NCBI GenBank assembly: GCA_008921705.1
Contig: VFFE01006712.1
Location: 186,001-250,000, forward strand
Source of the DNA: Burhinus oedicnemus
Lineage: Eukaryota > Chordata > Aves > Charadriiformes > Burhinidae
DNA: 64,000 nt
Direction of reading: 5' to 3'
In this document: piece by piece, positions 39,901-50,480 of the stretch
Position numbering within the stretch: position 1 is the stretch's first letter
How the letters are laid out: the number at the start of each line of letters is the position of its first letter
Translations under genes and position numbers: made by a program
The notes under the pieces: generated by a model
Told to the model about the DNA's origin: nothing
Databases searched by the model: none
The model's input: only the letters and a program-made list of their open reading frames with translations

Positions 39901-41704
39901 TCAGTATGTAACATATCCAGAGTCTAAGGCTAATATGAGTAAAACCTATTCATTTTGACGTGTACCAAAATGATTTACGGACATAACTATCCACACAATA
40001 CAGAAGTAGAGTTTTTAGATCATCTGGACATACTTTCTGTCAACAAAAGGAATCTTAAGAGGATCATAAAGTCCAAATTAAGAGACTACACGGGAAAAGA
40101 AGGTGAAGTCCTATGTAAGACACATTCTTCACTTTTGAGGAAGGAAAATCATCAGACCCAAAGAGCAGAGTGAGGAAAAAAGGATTCTGTGATTATACTT
40201 ACATTACTATTGAAGAGGAAATAGTCATTAATATTGCGTGCACTTTTCAATTGCCTTTCTGTTGCTTAAGACGAAACACAAAAAATACTTTCCATCATAA
40301 TCACTCAGCTATTCTTTTCAGTGCCTCTTTGAGCTGTCTGCCTTTTTACTGAATGGACAGGAGTAGGATATAGCTGTGCTTTTGCGTACATTTGTTCCTG
40401 CTGAACTTACCCTAAGAGAAAGGGTGAAAAAAACCCAACCCCAAAACATTAACCTCCTGCCACTTGGAAAATCTGAAACTCAAGTCTTGCCATGAAAAAT
40501 AATGCTTTAAATGTATTAGCAACCAGGCAGATTTTTAGAAGTGCCTTAGAGGATATTCTTATTGTGCATTATGAAGGAAAATACCAAATTATCTCCATAT
40601 GCAATCTGTAGTCAGGTTTTTTTGCAGGCATTACAGCTTCTCTGGGGTATAGTCTTTCAAATGTTACATAAAAAATGCTGATATGCTCTTCTTTTGTCAG
40701 AAAATTCCTTATACTTTCTTAACAGCAGTAACTTGTGAACAAGTGAGTTTGATTTGGATCCCAAAGAAATACCTAACAAATGATGTCTGTAATCCTGAAT
40801 GCTATCTTTGCTGCAGAAAGGTGAGCTCCCTCTACGCTTGCTTTCAGTGTGATGTGTGAGTGCTGCACAGCCTCCCATGGCTTTCTCTGGATCTTCTTTA
40901 TCTGTGCGGACCAGGGGAAGGCATCATTTCCATCTCAGTTACACCCTCTTGATAGGCCTCCCAGGGAGCGTTTTTTCCTGAATGGGTTGCGAATATGTTA
41001 GCTGTTCTCTAAAGAAATGAGTCATTTCTCTTTTCCCTCTGCCCTACGCAGTCAGTGTGAGCATGGGGGTCTGGCATCAAAAGTACATCCAGTAGTTTAA
41101 CTGGTTTAGCTGTGTACAGCCATCGCCATCTGCACCGACTTCATAGCCACCATAAGGCCTCCTGTACAGTTGGAGGCCTGTAACTGAGCCTGCCTATGAA
41201 CAGAAATTAAAGTCTGCTCTGGTCAATGACTGCACAGCTCAGAGTAGCGATTCCTTCATTCTCGGAGAGAGGGAAGATCCCATGGAGCCATGAGAAATGT
41301 GCATTGTTCAACTGGCTGCTCTGTACATGAACAATAGAGGCTGTTTCACAATGCCAGGTTTGACAGTTAAATAAGTTCATTAAAAAAAAGTTACAGTCTA
41401 GCATATGTGGCATAAGAGACCACCGACAAATTCTGACAGTCACACCCACAACAATACATTATATTTCTGCCTAAGTATGTCCTTTGCACCTTTCATGAGC
41501 TAAGCCTTTTTTTTTTCTTTAACTATTTGCAAAGCAGTAATAAATACTCAGGCTCAGAAAAGAAGTATTTCTCATGCCTGCTACTTAATTACAATTTATA
41601 GACTCAAGACTAGATTGGTCTAACATACATTTTTCAAGTATTCTCTTCTTATTTATAGTACGACAGTAGTACCTTATTGCACATTGTTTCTGAAGGACTC
41701 TATT
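36925..41704 (-). other. ST6GAL2: Probable long 3'UTR of ST6GAL2
   Basis: The roughly 4.8 kb downstream of the ST6GAL2 stop has no recognisable CR1 insert and no supported coding frame. CR1 copies occur on both sides of it, the nearest ending at about 35210. It is AT-rich with many short homopolymer runs. It ends near a good poly(A) site on the - strand at 36943-36948. A long 3'UTR is expected for this gene from what I recall of mammalian transcripts. The boundary is inferred; signals at 37457-37462 or 36483-36488 are alternatives. Confidence 0.45.
36943..36948 (-). promoter_or_regulatory. ST6GAL2: Candidate poly(A) signal AATAAA for ST6GAL2
   Basis: On the - strand this reads AATAAA, followed by a strongly GT-rich stretch (atttgttttcatttgttt), a good match to a cleavage and polyadenylation site. 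A second AATAAA lies at 37457-37462 and a third at 36483-36488, both with weaker surroundings. Use is inferred. Confidence 0.45.
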
Positions 41705-41973
41705 CTACAAGTGTGGGAAATTATTTCGTTTGGGGCACTTGACAGCTTTGAACCCTGGCAAAATGACTTTCCCTTTCCGATACAGATCATCCTGCAAACC
41801 TTTGTTCATCCTCTGCACCAACAGCTTCTCGTAGAGCAGTGGGTGGTAGGCCCCTAAGGTACAAGCTGCATCGTAGTAGAGTTCATGGTAGTGACACAGG
41901 TCAGTCTGTCGGACTGAAGGGATGTATTCGTACACGTGCACTTCGTTACACATGGACATCATGATGAGGATAC
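41705..41973 (-). CDS. ST6GAL2: ST6GAL2 terminal coding exon (motifs S, III, VS)
   Basis: This exon completes the C-terminal half of the catalytic domain and ends in a stop codon. After the split Gly codon it reads [16 protein letters not shown], the rest of sialylmotif S with its conserved Cys. Next come [11 protein letters not shown], which holds motif III, and [10 protein letters not shown], which holds motif VS (HxxxxE). The VS histidine codon is at 41843-41845 and is a catalytic residue by family knowledge. The tail ends [16 protein letters not shown]; the last ten or so residues look less conserved than the core. The acceptor is tttctgctccag above 41973. The exon lies on the - strand inside the last opsin intron, so its transcript runs towards and through opsin intron sequence. 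No frameshift or missing key residue is seen. Confidence 0.96.
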
Positions 41974-44326
41974 CTGGAGCAGAAAGTGAAAACAAAAGTG
42001 AAGCCCAGATTTCACCTTTCTCACAGAAATTTCCCTGCAGTCATCCAATCTGTTTTTCTTTCCTGCTTTCCTTTGCTGTTGCACACCTTAAGTATTACTT
42101 GTGTAAAATCATTAAGTGAATAGTTCCTTTTATTAGAGCAGCTTTCACTTGTTCCTGATATATAAAGACTGCAGTCCCTGTAGAGTTGACAGGTAGGACA
42201 ACAATCATAAGGAAAGAGCAAGAAGTCTATAAAGGGCTTGCATACCACCATCAGCCTCCTTGAGTGAGAAGACAGCTCTCTCCCACCTCCCCCCATTTAC
42301 CCTGTCCTGTCCACAAAACATCCCACACAAAAATCGGGGACCTAATGCAGCTGCATGCTTATTTTTTTGAGTCAAGTGATCACTTTTCTTGTTTTTCTTG
42401 TATAATAACAATTCTTGAAGCTATTTAGCAAGACAGACCAGGTCTTTACATTCACTTGCAGTGTACAGAACACACGCTCACACACACACAGCAGTTGTCT
42501 GGTGTTTTTAAGGAGCACTTCTTGGTACTTCTACCACTTCCATAGCTAAACTCTGACCTGCCATGTACAGGAGATAAAAAAAATCCAGGTATGCCCATTC
42601 TATCCTCCTCTGTGCTTTTGCATATCTGTGTCTTGCAAATATTTATATACATACTAATCTTTAAGGCTACAAAGAATCTGACTGATTTCCCTTTCCTTTT
42701 TGTACACCATGGCAAAACAAGAATAGAAAGATGGGCTGGTATCACCCATGTTTCTCCGCTTGACAACTTCCAGATGGTTGATTCCGATCGTTGGCAATAC
42801 CAGGGTATCAATATACTCCTTGAAACATCTCCACGTTATTACAATGTTGGTCTTTCTTAGTCTGGAATTGAACCAATTCCACTTTTTCCATCTACTTGCT
42901 TCTCTCTGGGCAGGAAGACACGACCAAGAAGGCAGCCTAAGTACATGCAGAAGGGCATATAAAGAAACATCAGCCATGTAGTGGTGGCACAAAAGCCCAC
43001 AGCTTCTGACAATTTTGTGAAGAGTCTCATGAAGAGAGGCCGAGGAATGTGAATTCCTTCTTAGACCAGTGCTGTCACAAGGAAACGCCCCTCACCACCT
43101 CCTGCTCAGCAAGGAGGAATCCACAAAATGCCAACCCATTTTTTCCTGCCACATGTCAACGGCAATCATCAGCACTGTCAATAGCGGTTAAGAAAGGCCA
43201 TATTAATTTCCTGTTTAAAGCCAGGCAAAGGTTCGCTTTGACCTTAGGTCCAGTCCTAAGATGCTGTTACTCTCCTTATTCCACAGTCAAGATCAAAACT
43301 AGACAGATTCAGGACGAAGACAGGTGTGCTTATGCAAACTTTGTTTTCCTACAGCACAACTGTAAATCTGTACTAACAGAAGGTGTTTATGGCTTTAAAA
43401 CAAGAGAAAACTTACTGTTGCAGCTGCACATTTTCAAAGGGACTAATATCAGACATTGATCAACAGCACTGTCTAAACTGCAATACTTTCACATCAATCA
43501 CAGCTTCTGGGAGCCTTTTCTGTTTCACATAGCCATGTGAAAGGAAAAAGACAAAGTAAGCCTCGGACACCTTTTTTTTTTTTTTAAGATTCCACTTAAA
43601 AAATAAAAATATATAGAAAATGTATTGAAGCACTTGTTGCACTACTAGTATCCCTACCCCTTGAATATGACTGTCAACTCTCAGAGGAGACACCTGTATA
43701 ATTCTGCTCACTTTGCACTTACAAATGAGAACTGATGTAATTGTTGGGTTTTTTCTGTACAACAGCTTTGGAATCATAAAGCATCAAAGGTGTTTTGGGT
43801 AGATCTCACAAGTGAAATGAATTAACATAAAAAAATATTTTGGTTCGTTAATTAAGCAAAGCTGTTTTCTGAAGTTTAGTTTGCAGTTTGGGAACGTGGA
43901 GATTTCAATGGCTTGCTAATGAAAAGAACCTTATGTTCTCCCTGCTGTGTATCATTAGATTATCAAAATGATTTTTTCTCTGCCTGATGTGTGAAGTAAC
44001 TGAAAACCAATTACTTCTGTGATTAAATCTTCTTTTATCATAAATGAAAGGTTCTGAAAATGTTTATGATTGTTCTACAGCTTTACACTCTAATGGTCTG
44101 AGAAAAGCTAAGTATATTAATTTTAAAGGAAAAGTCCATGATTTCAGTGAACTTTAGTCTTAAGCAGCAAGAAATGGATTCACACCGAAAAAATATATAA
44201 TCCCTATTTGAGCAAAAAGTACAAGCCTAATAAACCACGTTTCCTTGCCTCCAAGCTGTTAGAGAGATGCTCTGAATTGTAGCCTGCCTAGCAACTATGT
44301 CTAGAATTGTTTGTTTGTTGTTTCAG
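41974..44326. other. Region between the two facing terminal exons
   Basis: This is intronic for both genes: the 3' part of the last ST6GAL2 intron (-) and the end of the last opsin intron (+). The - strand frame 42654-42992 (112 codons) is the longest, with no recognised family. A 14-base T run lies at 43572-43585. No repeat element was identified. Confidence 0.6.
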
Positions 44327-44554
44327 TTTTACAAATGCTTTCGTCAGCTTTTCCACTGCCAATCTCCTTCCTCCACTGATGGAGAGCCGACCTGCCACTC
44401 CAAGGTGACCGTTATCCAGCTGAATCAGAGGACGGATGGTGGAAACGTGTGCAATAACGAACCACGTCCAGAAACAGACAGTAAAATGACTTCTCTCCTG
44501 CACCCAGAGCCAAGCCTGGGGCCAGTTTCAAAAGCTGTACCACCAAAGTCTTAG
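44327..44554 (+). CDS. TMTOPS: TMT-type opsin, terminal coding exon (cytoplasmic tail)
   Basis: This exon encodes 75 residues and a TAG stop. It starts directly after a T-rich acceptor tract ending tttcag. Joined in phase 0 to the 17395-17628 exon it gives NPIIYILMNKQFYKCF, the normal NPxxY(x)5-6F junction and start of helix 8 in opsins. The join therefore supports both exons. The tail that follows has Cys residues shortly after helix 8 (KCF, FHCQ), possible palmitoylation sites, and many Ser/Thr residues that could be kinase targets. It ends in a proline- and serine-rich stretch. The exon lies on the opposite strand inside the last ST6GAL2 intron, about 2.4 kb from the ST6GAL2 terminal exon. 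The 26.7 kb intron that separates it from the TM7 exon is unusually long for an opsin. The reading frame has no breaks. Confidence 0.92.
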   Translation, partial: FYKCFRQLFHCQSPSSTDGEPTCHSKVTVIQLNQRTDGGNVCNNEPRPETDSKMTSLLHPEPSLGPVSKAVPPKS

Positions 44555-44665
44555 GAAAATTGGCTCTGATGGAAAGTGCAAGCCTTAACCAGGGTGTGTT
44601 TCATTTCACTGCCACATTACCCAGCTAACCTTAAAATTAATAAAGGAAGTTGCCATTTGTGGGAT
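44555..44665 (+). other. Opsin 3'UTR (minimal, proposed)
   Basis: This is the sequence from the opsin stop codon to just past the first AATAAA on the + strand. If the signal at 44639-44644 is used, the 3'UTR is only about 100 bases. A longer transcript using a later signal cannot be excluded. The end coordinate is an estimate. Confidence 0.4.
44639..44644 (+). promoter_or_regulatory. Candidate poly(A) signal AATAAA for the opsin gene
   Basis: A canonical AATAAA lies 85 bases after the opsin stop codon. A moderately GT-rich stretch (gccatttgtggga) follows it, as expected of a downstream element. There is no transcript evidence, so use is inferred from position and sequence only. Confidence 0.5.
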
Positions 44666-47600
44666 AGGAAAACTGTCAAGAACAAAAATTGGGACTCTTA
44701 TAATTTCCTTAATAACAGTAAAGATGGTCACAGCACTGCAGGTATGGTTCAATAATGACAAAATTTTAAGCAATATCATTGACTTCCCTGTAAATTAGCT
44801 AATAGAGCACTTAGAAGTGGTAGAGTTTTAGTTCTAAGTGATCTGTGGATCAATGTCCTCCAGAATCAATCTAAAAGGCACACTGGGCTATTTAGTTTAG
44901 CTCCCTGCCTTTTCTGCCTTGTTCCATCCAGTCCATGCCTTGGCATTTCAGATTAGGTTGCTCATAAATAACCATAATTTCTGACAGTCCGCTCAAGTTT
45001 TTGCTCATGCTGAACAATGACATTTTGAGGGAGGAAAGACAGTGACTCGACAGGCTAGTTTCTGAGTGGTAACAGCTAATTTACAGCACATCTCTGTGTT
45101 GAAGTCTAGAGTCAACAAACTGAAAAATGAGTTAAGACAACGAGCAGAGATTGCCACATAGAGAGCTGTCCCTGGGCTACAGAGGTTTATCTGTCCTGGT
45201 GGAAATGGAAGCACTCCTGAGACTTCCAGACCTGTTGCATATTTCAAATGCCCAAACCCTTCTCTGGGGAAAAACGGTGGTTAGTGCCAGACTTTTTTCT
45301 CCTATAGCACCTCTAACACCACAGATCCCTGGCCAAAGAGATCAATGGTGTGGTGCAACCAGCACTCTCATGCCAACCATCTATGGGCGAGATCCCAGGG
45401 CATGCAGTATTACACGCTCAATCTACATGAACCTCAGTAGGTAGGTCCCTCCACTTAGCTGTCACGGACCCCAGACTCTCCCTTGGAATGATCTGCTCCT
45501 GCTGTTTCATTCAAAAACAGAAGGTGGGATAGCAATATATTAAAGATGGAAGGGAGGGAAGGAAAAAAAAGTAAAAAAAAAAAAAAAACCAAAACAACAA
45601 CTCTTTTTTGAAAAGAAGCTGTTTTCTTTGTGTGAATAGAGTCCTCAATAAATTGGGAATAAATGGGTTCAGTTCTGTCCTGTGCCTTAAAAGGACGTGC
45701 ATCCCCCTCCACAGGGGACAGCCCTAGCGTGCCATTACTGAAATCTAAGTTCACAAAAAACATGAATCAACCATCTTTAAAAGAACAGCAGCAGTTTAAA
45801 CCATGAGGACGTTTACACCAGTCCGTGTGCTAGGATATATTCAGTTTTTATTCTCTTTGCTTTCTAATGCCATATCTGGCATTAGACATTAAAACAGGGC
45901 TGCCAACAGAGCTCCCTGGGCTACGGGTCTCACGTTCCAGCCTGTGTTTTTAAGTACCACTCTAATGCAGTTTCTGTCTTTGCTTGGTGTTAACAACATT
46001 GCAGTGAGTTACTGACACCTGTATCCAGCAGGCATAAGTGTGCCAAGCTGCCTATATTTTCATCTACCTCACAACTCAGTTTCCACATCTTCCCTTCTCT
46101 CCCCCAGTTACCTTCAGGGATCTTACGATTTTTTTGAAATTATTAATAGCTTTTTGGCACTTACATGTTTCACAAAATATTTTATAATTACGTTTGAACT
46201 TTCATGTTTTGGATGCAATCACAAAGATAAAAAAGCACCTAACTGCTTGCTGACTTGACCTTCCTTCTGTTAACCCATTTTGCTTGCCAGTCTGCTCTGC
46301 AAAGTTCTACCTCACTTCCCACTTGTTATCCCATTTGTTATCTTTACACATCTCGTTCTGTGTTATCACTTCCTAGGTTTCTCTTCTGCAGCTCAATCTC
46401 TTCGCATTTCCTCCCACACGTATTAACCTGTAGCTTCCAAGTTTACTTCTTTCCCTATACTGCCCACAGAGTACATGCCTATCTACTTATTTCTTTCGGC
46501 CGTGTATTTTTTACATCACTGCCCCAGTCAGTATCATCTGCAAGTTTGTTTCATATCTCAGCACTCCTCTATGATCGTCAGCATCAGTATGAATGAAAAC
46601 CAAATTGTGTGACAGCCTGTATGGTGAAGAATTTCCATATGCTATGCTTCAATATTTGTCTTTGCTCACAGTCCTTAAGTTAGTTTTCAGTCAATGCACA
46701 ATTACTATAAACAGCACAGACTGGCTTGCACATGACCTAAAGAGACGTTACTGAGCGTGATGAGATAGTCATTGTCCCAACACCTTACAGTGTGGACAGA
46801 ATTAATTTCACTGAGATGTTCATGCCCACCTCTGACCTAGCTGGTCTAAAGCACTCTTTGCAGACAATGCAGGAGACAGGCACAATTCATCTGACTTATT
46901 TTTGGTTCTCTACTTTAGGGTAGGATAAATTGTTCCCTGTAAGTGCTGTTCCTCTCCAGTGGCTAGGCAGAAACTGAAAATAAGAGTCTGGCTCTTGCTA
47001 CCAAGCACCTTCTCCTCCACTCTCCTAGGGCAGAAGCTTTTGGAGCTTTGTGAAAAAATAATGGAATTGGCTTTTCCAGGAGCACTGTGAGAAGAAATGA
47101 ACACAAGGTGTGATTCATCTGACCAGATGTGCCCACTGGTGCAGTTACCCACACCTCAGACAGGTATCACAGGCTCCTTTGCTGTCAGTAGAAGAAAGCA
47201 TCCCAGAGTAGACATTTAAAAATGGATCATACAAGTCATGCCCCAGAAGTTCCTGTTCCTTTCTGTTGACTGCAGGGGAAGCCTGAGTGGCAGCACGGAT
47301 ACCTGTACTGCGTAAGTTCTACCTGCACTCCCAGTACGGGATGAAAATTTCACATGTAGAGGGGAACACAGGTCTCATAGCCATATTTAAGAGCTGCCTG
47401 TTTTTTTCTCTAGTAAGTCTGAGGCTGTTTAACACAAATACAGACCTGACGAGACATCTAAAGCTAGGTGGCATGAGTCCTGCTCTCTGACTGACCTAGC
47501 CATGGACCATAAACAGAAATCAATTTTACGTGCAAGGATTAAGATGAGAGGAGATGGCTTTTTTTTACACTCATAAGGATTAAGGTACGGGAATAGGAGC

Positions 47601-48004
47601 AAAAGCAGAGAACTACAAAGTATTTAGGGAAGGTCTGAGGACATGCACAACTTAAGAAAAAGTAAAACCTGAAAGGGAAAGCCTACAGGCTATCTATAGC
47701 ATGCAAACATCAAAAAAGGTGAAGTACTCCTTAGAATGAATGCCATTAGAAAAGTCCATGGGGCACAACAGAAAGTCTGCTTTTCATCAGTGGGCACTAA
47801 AAAAGCTCAGAAAAAACTAGATTAACTAGATTAATTGGATTCATCTAGTAGAAGCAGTATTACTACGGTGCCTAGGGGATTTGGTCAAGAAACTGTTAAG
47901 CTCCAGTACAAACCAGCTCCATTACAAACCAGCAGAAATACTACCAGTCTGAGCGATGACGTGGCCATGACATCTGTGGAGGGGTCTGGAGGGAACTGTG
48001 CGGG
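44666..48004 (-). other. ST6GAL2 intron, no gene recognised
   Basis: No supported gene. It includes an A-rich tract at 45563-45588. Frames such as 46255-46596 (+, 113 codons) are Ser/Leu/Phe-rich and show no domain. Confidence 0.55.
45563..45588 (+). repeat. A-rich tract
   Basis: Eight A, then gt, then sixteen A, preceded by gggagggaagg and followed by ccaaaacaac. It is a low-complexity purine tract; no retroposon body is recognised beside it. Confidence 0.85.
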
Positions 48005-48115
48005 CAGTTCAGAGTCCCCTCAGAGCAGGGACAACTTTGAAGTTAGATCAGGTTGCTTGGGGTTCTGTCCAGCCCAGTACTGAGTATCTCCAAGGATGGA
48101 CATGGAGCTGTTGAA
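48005..48115 (-). repeat. Old CR1 3' fragment, - strand
   Basis: The + strand reads gagcagggacaactttgaag, then agatcaggttgcttggggtt, ctgtccagcccagtactgag and tatctccaaggatgga. This follows, with substitutions, the reverse complement of a CR1 3' UTR and C-terminal coding end ('agggacacctcccactagaccaggttgctc...'). No terminal ATTCTATG motif survives. The call is by eye. Confidence 0.6.
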
Positions 48116-48539
48116 TCTTTTCAGAAGTTTACTGAAGCATGCAAAAATAATATTGTAGGCATGACTCTGAAACCAGCAAGCAGGTGAGAAAATGATCATC
48201 AGACCTGGTCTCTTCCAGATCTGATGCTTAAGCTTTAAAACTTTTAGACCTTAAATATCCAATCTAAATTTCACAGTAAGGAAAAAGTCAGGGTATCTGT
48301 TATGATTTTAGCTTTGGCAAACATGATTGGTGCAACCATACATTCAAAATCACAACTGAAGATATTTCTGTATAGGCCACTCTAATCTAATTGTAATACC
48401 CTTGCTGGATTTTCTGAAGTCCCATTTGGATTACAACTGTGAAAATGCAAAAATGCAAAATAATTCTGCCTGTGTGGAGAGAAGTTGTTTTATGAATGCT
48501 TTATAGTTGACTGACAATGTTCCTAAATATCACACTGGA

Positions 48540-48540
<1 letters not shown>

Positions 48541-48572
<32 letters not shown>
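48541..48572 (+). repeat. Poly(A) tract, 32 bases
   Basis: Thirty-two consecutive A follow cactggac. A run this long is likely polymorphic. It could be the tail of a retroposed transcript on the + strand, but the sequence to its left contains no recognisable exon or retroposon. Confidence 0.95.
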
Positions 48573-48576
<4 letters not shown>

Positions 48577-50480
48577 TGTGAGCACAGAATATTCTTTTTA
48601 AATATATTTTAAAATATATTATTCCAAAGAAGTGATGTGGCTGTCAGAGAACAGTCAACCTGCAAGTTTGTTATAACAGTACAATATTAGATGCTATATA
48701 AAGTATTATGTATTTCAAAATATTATATATTAGTATTTCAAAATCCTTAGAGGTGTTACTTTTTCTTCCTATTTGGCAGATATCTATGGTGTCAGGAAGT
48801 GTTGGGTATGGTTTAAACTCAGTCCAATTGTCACAAATAAACTGAACTTTTATAATCTGCACTGAAAACATTTAAACCAGAATTAAATTAAGATTAAATT
48901 TCTTGCATGGATGGTTTATACAAATGAGTATATACTATGGATTCTAAGCAAAAGGAGAAAATGGTTTTCAGTTTGTTCTTGGCAATTTTAATAACTCAAG
49001 AGGTTTTGAATTTCCAACATGCATCTTTTGTACAGTACAATTAGGCTTTGTGGTTAGCACACTAATTTAAAAATAATGTTCTCTGGTTTACAAGTAAATA
49101 AATTATAGTTTAATATACCTGAATACAACAGATGCTGTATGAAAGCATCTGGAATAATAAGTGTAATTCAAACATTCAGCAAGTACTCAGCATCATTTTA
49201 ACAAAATATAAGAGATGCTGAAAACATTCAAATACACATAATCTGGTTATTATACTCATGATGTGTCTCATTTCACACAGACCACAATTTAGTTACAGAA
49301 AAGAATTTAGCTAGACACACTAGTAAGTTTATGTTTGATTATCTGTGCACTTGAAAGCATTACAAATAAACAGAAAGCATTTAGAAGGTATAGTTTTCTG
49401 TATGTTAGTCTACTTCTATAGTCTGTCATGATTGGATTTCAGGTACCACAGGAAAATCTGTCACTCCTTGAAACTGGGCCAGTTATTCTTTGGAACATAT
49501 AGTAAAAGTAGCTCTGGCTTTTTAAAATACTATGTTTCTAAAAACGGGTTCTTTTACCTCTGTTTAGTTCATGAACTATGATGAATACTAACCACAAGAA
49601 AACCAAATATTTATTAAGGAATTTAATTGTCACCAAATGGCCCTGTGCCTAAACTTAATAAATTGTGCAATACTTGTCATCTTTGATGTATAGATACTCA
49701 CATTATATAGTAGACCTAGAAAATGATATATTTATCACTTAATGCTGAATGCAAAAAGCCGTACATTAATCACAACAATAATATAATATATTCTGTAATA
49801 CGAGTGTAGACTGAAAAATGCTGACCAGTAATATCATATAATTTTAAATGTATTATTAGAATTTATACTAGAATAGTAAAGATTTGTTTATGTGATTTGG
49901 GGTGCTGTAAGAGGAGAGTTTGCTTTTTTATCTCTGTATTTCAGGAAGCAGGAGATGCTCATATTTCAGAGTGCTTTTTATTAGAATAAGAAGAATTTAA
50001 AGCTTATGTATTTGGTGGTATTATTTATTTATGTGATAATACTTGAACAAAACTGAGCTGGAAAGAGTAAGCACTATTCTATTCCTTCACCAACTACTGG
50101 CAAACAGCTGAGTAAGTAACAGTAATAAAGGCAACTCTTAATATGTCTTATTGTTTCCTTCAGTTCATGCAAGCATATTTTTTCTAGGCAGAGCTGGAGA
50201 TCAGCTGCATTCTTCTATTCAACACGCTCTCTGAAGCCATTTTAAATTTAAGTTCTTAGTCATACAATGATCTGCCAAAGTTGCAGTGTAATGATAGTCT
50301 TGCTTGTACTATTGTCTCGATGCCTGCAAATGAAGATTAAAATAATGTTATCAACTATTAATGACGCATAACTGTTAAATCTGTAATGTCAACTGTAAAG
50401 CCTCAAACAAGCCTTTCTTTCTCCCAACAATAAAGTAATCTGGGCTTAGTTATCATTCTGCGTTCAGTGGTTCATGTGTT
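48573..50480 (-). other. AT-rich, CpG-poor block in the ST6GAL2 intron
   Basis: This stretch is visibly more AT-rich than its surroundings, with few CpGs and no frames of any length except one on the - strand at 48671-48871. It starts with a perfect 20-base palindrome at 48601-48620. No repeat family is recognised. It could be a conserved non-coding block or simply AT-rich intron. Confidence 0.5.

Noticed and set aside
46255..46596. 113-codon Ser/Leu/Phe-rich + strand frame
   Set aside because: Composition follows the local pyrimidine bias. No transmembrane or signal pattern convincing enough to call a gene.
47835..48083. 82-codon + strand frame overlapping an old CR1 fragment
   Set aside because: Its right half is antisense CR1 sequence, and the rest matches nothing.
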